Part shown: one piece after another, positions 23,905 through 33,800 of the stretch
Layout: each line of letters starts with the position of its first letter
Position numbering within the stretch: the stretch's first letter is position 1
From: an uncultured Alphaproteobacteria bacterium
Lineage (GTDB): Bacteria > Pseudomonadota > Alphaproteobacteria > Rhizobiales > Beijerinckiaceae
Direction: 5' to 3'
DNA length: 64,000 nt
Assembly (NCBI GenBank): GCA_937988775.1
Contig: CALKHP010000042.1
Location: 3,892 to 67,891, forward strand
Translations under genes and position numbers: made by a program
Notes under the pieces: model-generated
What the model saw: only the letters and a program-made list of their open reading frames with translations
The model's database searches: none
What the model was told of the DNA's origin: nothing

Positions 23905-24589
23905 CCGGCTGACGGCGTATTACGACGCGGCGCGCATCCTGTTCGATGTCTCGTTCGAACTCGATGCCAACAGGTCGGCCTGCCTTCTCGGACGCAACGG
24001 CGTCGGCAAGACGACCTGCCTGCGCGCCATCATGGGGCTGATGGCCAAGCGCTCGGGCGCGGTTTCCCTCGAAGGGCAGCCGATCCAGACACTGCCCGCC
24101 TTCCGCATCGCCCAGCTCGGCGTCGGTTATGTTCCGGAAGACCGGCGCATCTTCCCCGATCTCACCGTCGAGGAGAACCTTCAGGTCGGCGAGCGCAGGA
24201 ACGAAGGCGGCATCTCGTGGACGCTCGAGCGCAGCTACGCCATGTTCCCGGCCTTGCACGAATTCAGGCTGCGCCAGGGCGGTTATCTCAGCGGCGGGCA
24301 GCAGCAGATGCTAACCATTGCCCGCACGCTGATGGGGCAGCCGAAACTGCTCCTGATCGACGAGCCGACCGAAGGGCTTTCGCCGCTCATCGTCGAAACG
24401 CTGGTCGAGGCGATCCTGGAATTGAAGCGCGAGGGGCTGACGATGCTGCTTGCCGCGCAGGATATGCAGTTTGCCAGCCAGGTCGCCGACCAGATCTATC
24501 TGATGAACCGCGGCGCCATCGTCTATAGCGGCACGCCCGATAGTCTCAAGCACGACACGGACGCCGTGACGGCCAATCTCGCGGTGTGA
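23891..24589 (+). CDS. ABC ATPase, LivF family
   Basis: A 232-residue ATP-binding subunit. Walker A GRNGVGKTT, signature YLSGGQQQMLTIARTL and Walker B LLLIDEPTEGLSP are all intact, as is the family segment VGYVPEDRRIFPDLTVEENL. It begins at a GTG inside the end of livG, which ensures near-equal production of both ATPases. It completes a five-gene importer (binding protein, two permeases, two ATPases). Confidence 0.92.
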   Translation: MLKCDRLTAYYDAARILFDVSFELDANRSACLLGRNGVGKTTCLRAIMGLMAKRSGAVSLEGQPIQTLPAFRIAQLGVGYVPEDRRIFPDLTVEENLQVGERRNEGGISWTLERSYAMFPALHEFRLRQGGYLSGGQQQMLTIARTLMGQPKLLLIDEPTEGLSPLIVETLVEAILELKREGLTMLLAAQDMQFASQVADQIYLMNRGAIVYSGTPDSLKHDTDAVTANLAV

Positions 24590-24592
24590 GCC

Positions 24593-26104
24593 GTGGGCAA
24601 GCGTGATCCGGGCATGCCGGGTCGGATGGGGATCGAAGTCTTGAACAGCCTGCCAAGCGCGTGCGAAGTCATTGTGGTCGGTGGCGGCGGCTCCGGCCTC
24701 GCGGCGGCGGTGTCGGCGGCCGAGACTGGCGCCCGCGTCGTCGTGCTGGAAAAGAACCCGGAGCTTGGCGGCAGCACGCGCTGGTCGGTTGGCTCGGTCA
24801 CCGCCTCCGGCACGCCGCATCAGCGCCGCGCCGGCATCACCGATAGCACCGAGGCGCATTTCGAGGATCTCGGCAAGATGGACGGTGCGCTCGTCGCGCG
24901 CGACAACCCGACCCTGCGCCGCCTGCTGACCGAGAACGTCCCCGCGACCTTCGCCTGGCTGCGCGGCATGGGCGTCGAGTTCCACGGGCCGATGGAGGAG
25001 CCGCCGCACCGCGTGGCGCGCATGCATATCGTGCTGCCCAACTCGAAGGCGTACATCTACCACCTCGCGCGGCGCGCCCGTCGGCTCGGCGTCGATATCC
25101 GCCCATCGGCGCATGTCAGGCGCATCCTCGTCGAGGGCAGGCGCGCCACCGGCGTCGAAATCGAGGGGCCGTCGGGCACGCATATCATGAGGGCGGGCAG
25201 GGCGATCGTCGTCGCGGGCGGCGATTATAGCGGTAATGCCAGGATGAAGGCCGAGTTGATCGATCCGCTGCTCGGCGCCGTGCCGGCCGTCAATCCGACG
25301 GCGACGGGCGATTGCCAGCGCATGGTCGAGCAGATCGGCGGCAAGATCGTCAACGGCGATCTGGCGCTCGGCCCCGTGCTGCGCTTCGTCCGTCCGCCAA
25401 AACGCAAGCTCTATGAGCGGATCCCGCCGCACCGTCTCCTCACCATGGCGATGCGCTTCGCCATGACGCATGCTCCGGGCGGGCTGATCCGGCCCTTCAT
25501 CATGCGCTTCATGACCACGGTGCTGGCGCCGGAGATGGGTCTGTTCCGGGATGGCGCCGTGCTGATCGGAAGCCGGGGCGAGCGCCTGCCGTTCGAGGGC
25601 ACCACGCCCGGCAAGGCGCTTGCCGCCACCGCCGACAACCGGGGCTTCATCCTGCTTGGCGAGGACCTGGCGGCGCGTTATGCGGCCTGGCCGCATTTCG
25701 TATCGACGGCGCCCGGCGTCGCCTATGCCTATTTGCCGGATTATCGCCGTACGCGGCCCGATCTTTGCCATCGTGGCGCGGATGTTGCGGCGATCGCCGG
25801 CGCGCTCGGCGCCGATGCCGCCATATTGGGCGAAACCATTGCCAAAACCGGCCTCAAGGGGCCTTATCATGCGCTTGGGCCGTTGCAGGCGCTGGTGGTC
25901 TATACCGATGGCGGCGTGATGGTGTCGGAGCGCCTCGAGGTCATGCATGGCGACGGCGTCGCGTTCGCCGGCCTGTATGCGGCCGGCTCGACCGGGCAGG
26001 GCGGCGTTCTGCTGGAGGGGCACGGCCATCACCTCGGCTGGGCCTTCACCTCGGGCCGCATCGCCGGGCGGCATGCCGCGCTGCACCAGACGGGGGCCTC
26101 CTGA
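24593..26104 (+). CDS. FAD-dependent oxidoreductase (FAD_binding_2, fumarate reductase/ketosteroid dehydrogenase-like)
   Basis: A 503-residue flavoprotein. The FAD-binding loop VIVVGGGGSGLAAAVSAAE is near residue 27, followed by VVLEKNPELGGSTRWSVGSV, and the C-terminal VYTDGGVMV...LYAAGSTGQGGVLLEGHGHHLGWAFTSGR closes the FAD site. This superfamily includes fumarate reductases and 3-ketosteroid dehydrogenases, which reduce or create C=C bonds next to a carbonyl group. It starts 3 bp after the importer (GTG 24593; ATGs at 24614 and 24626 are possible), so it belongs to the same transcript. It could desaturate a cyclic ketone in the pathway (inference). Confidence 0.85.
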   Translation: MGKRDPGMPGRMGIEVLNSLPSACEVIVVGGGGSGLAAAVSAAETGARVVVLEKNPELGGSTRWSVGSVTASGTPHQRRAGITDSTEAHFEDLGKMDGALVARDNPTLRRLLTENVPATFAWLRGMGVEFHGPMEEPPHRVARMHIVLPNSKAYIYHLARRARRLGVDIRPSAHVRRILVEGRRATGVEIEGPSGTHIMRAGRAIVVAGGDYSGNARMKAELIDPLLGAVPAVNPTATGDCQRMVEQIGGKIVNGDLALGPVLRFVRPPKRKLYERIPPHRLLTMAMRFAMTHAPGGLIRPFIMRFMTTVLAPEMGLFRDGAVLIGSRGERLPFEGTTPGKALAATADNRGFILLGEDLAARYAAWPHFVSTAPGVAYAYLPDYRRTRPDLCHRGADVAAIAGALGADAAILGETIAKTGLKGPYHALGPLQALVVYTDGGVMVSERLEVMHGDGVAFAGLYAAGSTGQGGVLLEGHGHHLGWAFTSGRIAGRHAALHQTGAS

Positions 26105-26147
26105 TTTTCTCGCGAATGCATTCGTCATACTCACATAGGAGGTTGCC

Positions 26148-26915
26148 ATGGCGCGGCTGGACGGCAAGGTCGTAATCATCACCGGCGCGGGCTCAGGCAT
26201 CGGGGCCGCGACCGCCCGCCGCATGGCGCAAGACGGCGCCAGCGTCATGGTGACCGACATCGTCGCCGACAAGGCGCGCGCTGTCGCCGAGGCGATCGGC
26301 GGCGCGGCGAAATGGGCCGTGCTCGATCATTGCGACTACGCCCAGTGCGGCGAGGCCGTGCGCCAGACCGTGGCGGCTTTCGGCGGGCTTGACGTGCTCC
26401 ACAACAATGCCGGCGTGCCGCAGCAGGGCGGCGTGGAGGCGATCCCGCCGGAGGAATTCCGTCGCGTCGTGGAAGCGAACCTGTCAGGCCCGTTCCTGAT
26501 GGCCAAGGCCGCTATCCCCGCGCTGCGCGAACGCGCCGGAACGGGCGCCAACGTGTCGATCCTGTTCACCGCCTCGATCCAGTCGCTGATGGTCAGGGCC
26601 GGGTTCACCGCTTATGCTGCGTCGAAACATGGCGTGGGCGGGCTCGTCGGCAGCATGGCGCTCGAATTCGCGCCGGTTCCGATCCGGGTGAACGGGGTCT
26701 GCCCCGGCCCCGCCGACACCGAGCTTCTGCGCGACATCGCGCGCCGCACCGGCGACGAGGACGGGTTCCTGACGCGCTTCACGGCCGGCATGCCGATGAA
26801 GCGGCTGGTCACTGTCGATGACGTGGCGGCCGCCGCCGCGTTCCTGAGCAGCGACGACGCCGCCATGATCACCGGCGTGATGCTGCCCGTCGATGGCGGC
26901 ATGACAGCGCGATGA
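26148..26915 (+). CDS. SDR family oxidoreductase
   Basis: A 255-residue classical SDR. ITGAGSGIG is the cofactor loop, DI after the second strand suggests NAD preference, HNNAG is present, and TASIQS...YAASK carries the catalytic Ser, Tyr and Lys. It ends with ITGVMLPVDGG. A strong AGGAGG ribosome-binding site lies 7 bp before the ATG. It is the first of three SDR-fold genes in the downstream half of the operon and is probably a hydroxyacyl or cyclic alcohol dehydrogenase. Confidence 0.9.
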   Translation: MARLDGKVVIITGAGSGIGAATARRMAQDGASVMVTDIVADKARAVAEAIGGAAKWAVLDHCDYAQCGEAVRQTVAAFGGLDVLHNNAGVPQQGGVEAIPPEEFRRVVEANLSGPFLMAKAAIPALRERAGTGANVSILFTASIQSLMVRAGFTAYAASKHGVGGLVGSMALEFAPVPIRVNGVCPGPADTELLRDIARRTGDEDGFLTRFTAGMPMKRLVTVDDVAAAAAFLSSDDAAMITGVMLPVDGGMTAR

Positions 26916-26939
26916 GGATTACAGCGCGATGAGGCTGTC

Positions 26940-28574
26940 ATGATCTTCGAACCGGCTGATATTTCCGGCTGGGTGCTGCCGCGCGTCCTCGCCGATCGCG
27001 CGCGCCGTTACCCGAACCGGCCGTTTCTCGGTTTCCGCGACAGGCCCGATGTGACCTTCGGCGAGGTCGAGATGCGCAGCCGGCAGGTCGCGCGCGGCCT
27101 TGCGGAACTCGGCGTCAAGCCGGGCGACCGTGTGCTGGTGATGCTGCATAACAGCCTTGAATTCGTCGAAACCTGGTTTGCCGTGAATCTGCTCGGCGCC
27201 GTGCTCGTGCCCGTCAACACGGCGTACCGCTCCGAATATCTCGCCCATGTCATCAACGATTCCGGCGCGGCCCTGATGGTTGCCGGCGCCACGTTCCTGC
27301 CCGTCCTCGCCGAGGTCGAGGACAGCGCCAAGACGCTACGCACGGTGATCGTCGTTTCGGAAGGCGACCCGTCGATGGCTGGCCCGGCGCGGCTCGAAAC
27401 GCTGATGTATGGCGATTTGACAAGCGCGACGGGTTCGGTCCCGCAAGCGCCGGTCGCCGTGGGCGATGCGGCCGCCATCATGTACACCTCGGGCACGACC
27501 GGGCGCTCGAAGGGCGTGGTCATGCCGCATGGCCACCTGCACCTCAACCCGGTCGTCTATATCGAGCAGCTCGGCCTCACCGAACGGGATATCCTTTATA
27601 CCTGCCTGCCGCTTTTCCACGCCAATGCGCTGCTGCTCGGCGTCTATGGCGCTTTGATCCTTGGCACCCGGGTCGTGGTCGCGCGCCGTTTCAGCGCCAG
27701 CGGCTGGCTCGACGATATCCGCGAGGCCGGCGCTACCGTGACGAACGTCCTCGGCGCGATGGCCGATTTCATCGTCGCGCAGGAACCGACCGATACTGAC
27801 GCCGACAACCCGTTGCGCATCGCGACGATGATCCCGATCTCGCCCAAGCTCGGCCCCGCCTTCGAAAAGCGCTTCGGCGTCAAGCTGATCGAACTGTACG
27901 GCTCGACCGAGGTCAACTGCCCGCTCTATCACCCGCTCGATGCCGGCTATCGGCCGGGCAGTTGCGGCCAGGTCGCGGCGAAATGGTTCGATTGCCGGCT
28001 CGTCGATCCGCAAACCGACGAGGAGGTTCCCCTCGGCGCGGCGGGCGAATTGCTCGTGCGCGGCAAGGCGCCTTTCACCATCATGTCCGGCTATCACGGC
28101 CGCGCGCAGGAGACGGTCGCCGCGTGGCGCAACCTGTGGTTCCACACCGGAGACGTCATGCGCCGGGACGCAGACGGTTTCTTCTATTTCGTCGACCGCA
28201 TGAAGGATTGCATCCGCAGGCGTGGCGAGAACATCTCGTCCTTCGAGGTCGAGGCCGTGCTGCACACACACCCGGCCGTGAAGGAGGTCGCGGTCGTCGG
28301 CATCCCGTCGCCCTATGATTCGGTCGAGCAGGAGGTCAAGGCCTGTATCGTCCTCAAGACGGGGGAGAATGCCGCGCATCAGGCGATTTTCGACCATTGC
28401 GCGGCGCGCATGCCGGATTTCGCCGTGCCGCGCTTCATCGAGTTCATGGCGGAGTTTCCCAAGACGCCGACGGAAAAAATCCGCAAGGACGTGCTGCGCC
28501 TGTCGGGCATCGGACCCGAGACCTGGGTCGAGCCCTCCGCCGCCGGCAACGCACGCAGGAGAAGGCCGGCATGA
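26940..28574 (+). CDS. AMP-dependent acyl-CoA synthetase (CaiC/FadD-like)
   Basis: A 544-residue ANL-superfamily ligase that converts a carboxylic acid to its CoA thioester. The motifs are YTSGTTGRSKG (P-loop), ELYGSTE (A5), LWFHTGD (A7), DRMKDCIRRRGENIS (A8 hinge) and TPTEKIRK with the catalytic Lys (A10). The extra basic tail after the last motif is short. It shows closer resemblance to crotonobetaine or medium-chain synthetases than to PaaK. It overlaps the next SDR gene by 4 bp. With the importer upstream, it may activate the incoming acid. Confidence 0.9.
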   Translation: MIFEPADISGWVLPRVLADRARRYPNRPFLGFRDRPDVTFGEVEMRSRQVARGLAELGVKPGDRVLVMLHNSLEFVETWFAVNLLGAVLVPVNTAYRSEYLAHVINDSGAALMVAGATFLPVLAEVEDSAKTLRTVIVVSEGDPSMAGPARLETLMYGDLTSATGSVPQAPVAVGDAAAIMYTSGTTGRSKGVVMPHGHLHLNPVVYIEQLGLTERDILYTCLPLFHANALLLGVYGALILGTRVVVARRFSASGWLDDIREAGATVTNVLGAMADFIVAQEPTDTDADNPLRIATMIPISPKLGPAFEKRFGVKLIELYGSTEVNCPLYHPLDAGYRPGSCGQVAAKWFDCRLVDPQTDEEVPLGAAGELLVRGKAPFTIMSGYHGRAQETVAAWRNLWFHTGDVMRRDADGFFYFVDRMKDCIRRRGENISSFEVEAVLHTHPAVKEVAVVGIPSPYDSVEQEVKACIVLKTGENAAHQAIFDHCAARMPDFAVPRFIEFMAEFPKTPTEKIRKDVLRLSGIGPETWVEPSAAGNARRRRPA

Positions 28575-29317
28575 TGGACGCGCCCGCAAAGCTCAACGGC
28601 CGAACCGCCATCGTCACCGGGGCCACGAGCGGCATCGGCCTGGCGATCACCGGCGCGCTGCTCGCGGCCGGATCGCAAGTCCTCGCCACCGGCCGGCGCG
28701 TCGAGCAGCTCGACGGGCTTCAGGCGACCCATGGCGAGCGGCTTCATGTCGTCGCGAGCGATCTGGCGGCCCCCGATTCGGTCGCGCCTCTCGTCGCGGC
28801 GGTGCCGGCGCATTGGACCGTTGACCTGCTCGTGTGCGCGGCCGGCCATGACGCCGGCGGAAACCTTCCCTTCGGCGAAAGCGATGTGCGGCACATGGCC
28901 GACAAGCTCGCCGTCAACTTCACCTCGGCCGCGCTGCTCATCCACGCGCTCCTGCCGGGCTTCCTCGCCCGTGGCACGGGCGATATCGTCACCATCGGCT
29001 CGATCGTCACGCGCGATGCGGCGGCCGGCCTCAGCTTCTACGGCGCGACGAAACATGCCCTGCATGGTTTGATGGCCGGGCTCAGGCTCGATTACCGGGC
29101 AACGGAGCTTCGCTTCATCGAGCTCATCCCGGCCATCGTGCGCAGCGGCTTCGCCTCGCGGCGCTGGGCCGGCGACGAGGACCGGGCCGAGCACTTCTAC
29201 GCGAATTTTCCCGGCTGGCTCGAGCCGGCCGACATCGCCCGTGCCGTGACCTGGGCCGTGTCCCAGCCGCATGGCGTCAATGTCGACGAAATCGTCTTGA
29301 GGCCGACCACGCGATGA
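28571..29317 (+). CDS. SDR family oxidoreductase
   Basis: A 248-residue short-chain dehydrogenase. VTGATSGIG is the cofactor loop and TGRR suggests NADP. VCAAG stands where NNAG is usual, and GSIVTRDAAAGLSFYGATK supplies Ser, Tyr and Lys. The C-terminus lacks the common TGQ...VDGG ending and instead ends VDEIVLRPTTR, like the YdfG/serine-dehydrogenase-type branch. The start at ATG 28571 overlaps the ligase stop, and its own stop overlaps the following start, so it lies in the middle of a tightly coupled set. Confidence 0.88.
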   Translation: MMDAPAKLNGRTAIVTGATSGIGLAITGALLAAGSQVLATGRRVEQLDGLQATHGERLHVVASDLAAPDSVAPLVAAVPAHWTVDLLVCAAGHDAGGNLPFGESDVRHMADKLAVNFTSAALLIHALLPGFLARGTGDIVTIGSIVTRDAAAGLSFYGATKHALHGLMAGLRLDYRATELRFIELIPAIVRSGFASRRWAGDEDRAEHFYANFPGWLEPADIARAVTWAVSQPHGVNVDEIVLRPTTR

Positions 29318-30402
29318 CCGCTTCCGCCATCAGGCAACGCCCATGCAAAGCCCTGGTCGTCGGCTCCCTCGGGCTCGTCGGCGGCAACGTCGCCAGCCAT
29401 CTGCAAGCGTGCGGCGACTGGCACGTCGTCGGGGTCTCGCGTTCCGCCCCGGCGCGACCGGTGGCCTATGAGCATTTGCGTCTCGATCTGCTCGATGCCG
29501 AGGCCTGCCGCGCCGCCGCCGCCGGCCTGAGAGACGTCACGCATATCTTCTTCTGTGCCCGTTTCAGCCATCGCGATACGGCGCTCGAGGCGCGCACCAA
29601 CCTCGCCATGCTGAGAAACCTGCTCGAGCCGCTGGAAGACAGCGCGGCGCTTGAGCATGTCTGCCTCGTCCATGGCACCAAATGGTATGGCAGCCATCTC
29701 GGGCCGTATCGCACCCCGGCCCGGGAAGACGATCCACGGCACATGCCGCCCAATTACTATTACGATCAGCACGACTATGTGGCGGCGCTCCAGGGCGGAC
29801 GCTCCTGGACCTGGTCGACGGTCCGCCCGCATATCGTCTGCGGCACCACGACCGGGTATCCGTTCAACCTGATCACGCTTCTTGGAGCCTATGGCGCGAT
29901 CTGCGCCGAACGCGGCCTGCCGCTTGATTTTCCGGGAACGGAAGCGTGTTTCCGGTCCGTGTCGCAGGCGACGGACATCGGATTGCTGTGCAGGGCAATG
30001 GTGTGGATGGCGACGACGCCGGCATGCGCCAACCAGTCCTTCAACATCGTCAATAGCGATTATTTCCGCTGGTGCAGCCTCTGGCCCCGCCTTGCGGCGT
30101 TTTTCGGCGTTCCGATGGGCATCGTCCGGCCGCAGAAACTGGCCGCCACCATGGCGACCTCGGCCACGTTGTGGCGTGCGATGAGCGACCGGTGCGGGCT
30201 GGGCATTTCCGACTTGCAAGCCCTCGCCAACTGGAGCTTCGGCGACTTTCTTTTCGCGGCGGATTGGGACGACATGTCCTCGACGGCCAAGGCACGCCGG
30301 CATGGATTCCATGACACGGTCGAGACCGAGCCATCGATCATCGAGGCTTTGGAACGGTTGCGGGCAACCCGGATCATACCCGCGCGGCACGCAATGGGCT
30401 GA
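29314..30402 (+). CDS. PRISE-type reductase (progesterone 5-beta-reductase/iridoid synthase-like)
   Basis: A 362-residue atypical SDR. The N-terminus has the altered cofactor loop VVGSLGLVGGNV. HGTKWYGSHLGPYRTP (Lys123), PRHMPPNYYYDQHDYV (Tyr149/150) and the downstream TVRPHIVCG correspond to the Lys and Tyr motifs of progesterone 5-beta-reductase/iridoid synthase enzymes. These use NADPH to reduce the C=C bond of enones, including steroid and monoterpene substrates. Bacterial members are poorly studied. It ends the plus-strand operon and is coupled to the previous gene by an ATGA overlap. This points to a cyclic or branched enone intermediate in the pathway. Confidence 0.82.
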   Translation: MTASAIRQRPCKALVVGSLGLVGGNVASHLQACGDWHVVGVSRSAPARPVAYEHLRLDLLDAEACRAAAAGLRDVTHIFFCARFSHRDTALEARTNLAMLRNLLEPLEDSAALEHVCLVHGTKWYGSHLGPYRTPAREDDPRHMPPNYYYDQHDYVAALQGGRSWTWSTVRPHIVCGTTTGYPFNLITLLGAYGAICAERGLPLDFPGTEACFRSVSQATDIGLLCRAMVWMATTPACANQSFNIVNSDYFRWCSLWPRLAAFFGVPMGIVRPQKLAATMATSATLWRAMSDRCGLGISDLQALANWSFGDFLFAADWDDMSSTAKARRHGFHDTVETEPSIIEALERLRATRIIPARHAMG

Positions 30403-30432
30403 CGAAAGCGGCGGTGCCGCTCACCCTTGCCC

Positions 30433-31632
30433 TCAGGCGAGGGGTAAGCCGTTGAGTTCGGCCACCGCCCGCATCACGCCGCGCAGTTCGGCGAGCCCGC
30501 GCATGCGCCCGATCGCCGGGTAACCCGGATGCGTCGCCTTGCCGACATCGTCCAGCATCTCGTGACCATGGTCGGAGCGGAACGGAATGCGCCAATCGGC
30601 GCGTCCGGCATCCTTGCGGCGTTTCTGCTCCTCGAGCAGGATCTTGACCATGGTGACCATGTTGGTGTCGCCATCGAGGTGGTCCGCCTCCATGAAGGAC
30701 CCGTCCGGGTCGTTCTTCACGTTGCGCAAATGCACGAAATGGATGCGGTCGGCGAAGCGGCGGGCGATGGCCGGCAGGTCGTTCGCCGGCCTGGCGCCGA
30801 GCGAGCCGGTGCACAGCGTCAACCCGTTAGCCGGCTCATCGACAACGCCGAGGATGAAGGCGATGTCCTCTTCCGAACCGGCGATGCGCGGCAGGCCGAG
30901 CAGCGGACGCGGCGGATCGTCGGCATGGATGCACAGGCGCACGCCGTGCTCGGCCGCCGTCGGCACCACCTCGTGCAGGAAGCGCGCCAGCGTCGCGCGC
31001 AACTCGTCGCGGCCGAAGCCGTGATAGCGCTTCAGCATCGCGCGCAATCCGGCGATGTCGTAGCGGTCGTAGGCGCCCGGCAACCCGGCCATGATGGTGG
31101 CGAGCAGGTCCTCGCGCATGCGCGGCGTCGAGGCGTCGAACCAGCGTTTGGCGCGGGCGTAGACGTCCTGCGACCAACTGTGCTCGGCGCCCTCGCGCTC
31201 GAGCATGAAGCAATCGAACGCCGCGAATTCGGCTGCATTGAAGCGCAAGGCGTTGGCCCCGCCCGGCAGCGGCGCGCGCAGTTGCGTGCGCGCCCAATCG
31301 AGCACCGGCATGAAATTGTAGCACACGATGTCGATGCCGTTGGCGGCGAGGTTGCGGATCGTCTGGCGGAAATTCTCGAACAGCGGTGTCAGGTCGCCGT
31401 CGCCGAGCTTGATGCGTTCATGCACCTGCACGCTCTCGACGACGCTCCAGCGCAGGCCGAGCGTGCGGTCGTGCTCGATGATGCGCTTGCGCGCGGCGAT
31501 CGCCGCGCTCGGCCAGACCTCACCCGCCGGCACCTCGTGCAGGGCCGTGACGATGCCGGTCGCGCCCGTCTGGCAGATATCGGCCAGGGTTATCAGGTCG
31601 TTCGGCCCCCACCAGCGCCATGTCTGTTCCAC
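30433..31632 (-). CDS. uxuA: Mannonate dehydratase
   Basis: A 399-residue enzyme that removes water from D-mannonate to give 2-keto-3-deoxy-D-gluconate in hexuronate breakdown. It is recognised from MEQTWRWWGPNDLITL at the start, CIHADDPPRPLLGLPRI, CTGSLGARPANDLPAI, FVHLRNVK and FRSDHGHEMLDD, which contain the Mn/Fe-binding residues. Length matches the family. It is the last gene of a minus-strand operon after a GntR regulator and an amino-acid-type ABC importer. No uxaC, uxuB or kdgK is in the window, so the rest of the route must lie elsewhere. Confidence 0.93.
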   Translation of the reverse strand: MEQTWRWWGPNDLITLADICQTGATGIVTALHEVPAGEVWPSAAIAARKRIIEHDRTLGLRWSVVESVQVHERIKLGDGDLTPLFENFRQTIRNLAANGIDIVCYNFMPVLDWARTQLRAPLPGGANALRFNAAEFAAFDCFMLEREGAEHSWSQDVYARAKRWFDASTPRMREDLLATIMAGLPGAYDRYDIAGLRAMLKRYHGFGRDELRATLARFLHEVVPTAAEHGVRLCIHADDPPRPLLGLPRIAGSEEDIAFILGVVDEPANGLTLCTGSLGARPANDLPAIARRFADRIHFVHLRNVKNDPDGSFMEADHLDGDTNMVTMVKILLEEQKRRKDAGRADWRIPFRSDHGHEMLDDVGKATHPGYPAIGRMRGLAELRGVMRAVAELNGLPLA

Positions 31633-31662
31633 GACTTCAATCTCCGTTACAAGAATCGCCCG

Positions 31663-32382
31663 TCATTCAACGCCGCCCCGCTCATCGCCATCGAGCCCCT
31701 CGAAGAAATCCGAGTGCTCCTTGGCGATGCGGTCGATGGCGGCGAAGGCCGAGCGCAGATGCGCCTGCATGACGCGCCGGGCCGCCTCCGGCTCGTGCCG
31801 GGCGATGTGGCGTACGATGGCCTCGTGCTGGCTGAACATCTGCTCGAGCCAGCCGGCATCCTCGAGCGAAATGAAGCGCACGCGATCGAGCTGCGATTTC
31901 GCCGAGGCGATGATCTGCCACACGAACGGGCGGTCGGTGATCGCCATGATCTGGCGGTGCAGGGCCTCGTCCGAGGCAAAGAAGGCGATGTGATCGCCAC
32001 GGGTGATCGCCTGCCGCTGCGTGGCAAGATGGGCGTTGAGCGCCGCGACATCGGCCTCGCTCGCCTTGCCGGCGGCTTCTTCCACCACGCGGCATTCCAG
32101 CGTCTCGCGCACGAACTGGCTGTCGCGCACCGAGGCGATCCGGATCGGCGCCACGAACGTGCCGACCTGCGGCACGACGCGCAGCAAGCCGTCCTCGCCG
32201 AGCCGCCAGAACACCTCGCGGATCGGCGTGCGGCTGACGCCATAGGCATTGGCGGTGTTGGTCTCGCTGATCGCTTCGCCGGGGCGCAATTCGCAGCGCA
32301 CGATCTTGCCGCGCAGATCCTCGTAGAGCTGCTGCGCGCTGACACGCGCCGCCATCTTGGCGACATTGCTGAGGCGGGCCAT
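31663..32382 (-). CDS. GntR/FCD transcriptional regulator
   Basis: A 239-residue regulator with an N-terminal winged helix (LYEDLRGKIVRCELRPGEAI, YGVSRTPIREVFWRLGEDGL) and a C-terminal FCD domain with the metal-binding Asp/His set (SDEALHRQIM, SQHEAIVRHI, MQAHLRSAF). It lies 30 bp upstream of uxuA and 6 bp downstream of the ABC ATPase, so it is co-transcribed with the genes it probably controls. The likely operator is the GTATAC palindrome at 35401-35406 in front of the operon. The ligand is probably a sugar acid or its breakdown product. Confidence 0.9.
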   Translation of the reverse strand: MARLSNVAKMAARVSAQQLYEDLRGKIVRCELRPGEAISETNTANAYGVSRTPIREVFWRLGEDGLLRVVPQVGTFVAPIRIASVRDSQFVRETLECRVVEEAAGKASEADVAALNAHLATQRQAITRGDHIAFFASDEALHRQIMAITDRPFVWQIIASAKSQLDRVRFISLEDAGWLEQMFSQHEAIVRHIARHEPEAARRVMQAHLRSAFAAIDRIAKEHSDFFEGLDGDERGGVE

Positions 32383-32388
32383 CGGCGC

Positions 32389-33122
<734 letters not shown>

Positions 33123-33126
<4 letters not shown>

Positions 33127-33800
33127 TGGCCAGCCCCCACGGTAAGGAATTTCTGGCCGACGTCGAAGCGCCGCTCCAGCGCGGCCCCGCCGAGCGAAAT
33201 CGCGTAGTTGATCAGGAAGTAGATCACGGCCAGCACGAGCAGCGGCGCGAAGCCGCCGCCGGTCGATTCGCGCACCAGCAGGCCGGTCTTGGTCAGTTCG
33301 ATATAGCCGATGATCGAGGCAAGCGAGGATTCCTTCAGCGTCGCGACATAGACCCCGACCGATGGCGGCAGGATGACCCGGATCGCCTGCGGTCCCACGA
33401 CATAGCGCATGATGGCCGGATAGCGCATGCCCGAGGCATGCGCCGCCTCCCACTGCCCCTTGCCGACGCTCTCGATGCCGGCGCGCACCACCTCCGACAT
33501 GGTGGAACTGGCATGCAGCGCCAGCGCGCAGGTCGCGGCGGCAAACGGCGGCAGGTCGATGCCCAGCACCAGCGGCACGCCGAAATAGGCGAAGAACAGC
33601 ACGATCAGGATCGGGATCGAGCGGAAGAACTCGGTATAGAGCAGCGCCACCAGCCGCAGCGGCAGGAAGCGCGACGTGCGCATCAGGGCGATCAGCGTGC
33701 CGCCGAACGCGCCGATCATCAGCGCCAGCCAGCTCAGCCAGATGGTGATGCCGGCCGCCTTGACGAATAGCGGCAGGAAAGCGACCCAGCTCTGGTTCAC
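33123..33800 (-). CDS. PAAT ABC permease
   Basis: A 225-residue inner-membrane permease of the HisM/GlnP type with five hydrophobic segments. FRSIPILIVLFFAYFG and the EAA-type loop GKGQWEAAHASGMRYPAIMRYVV are diagnostic. The start is a GTG at 33800, overlapping the stop of the other permease gene by 4 bp. It works with the permease at 33797-34471 as a heterodimer. Confidence 0.92.
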
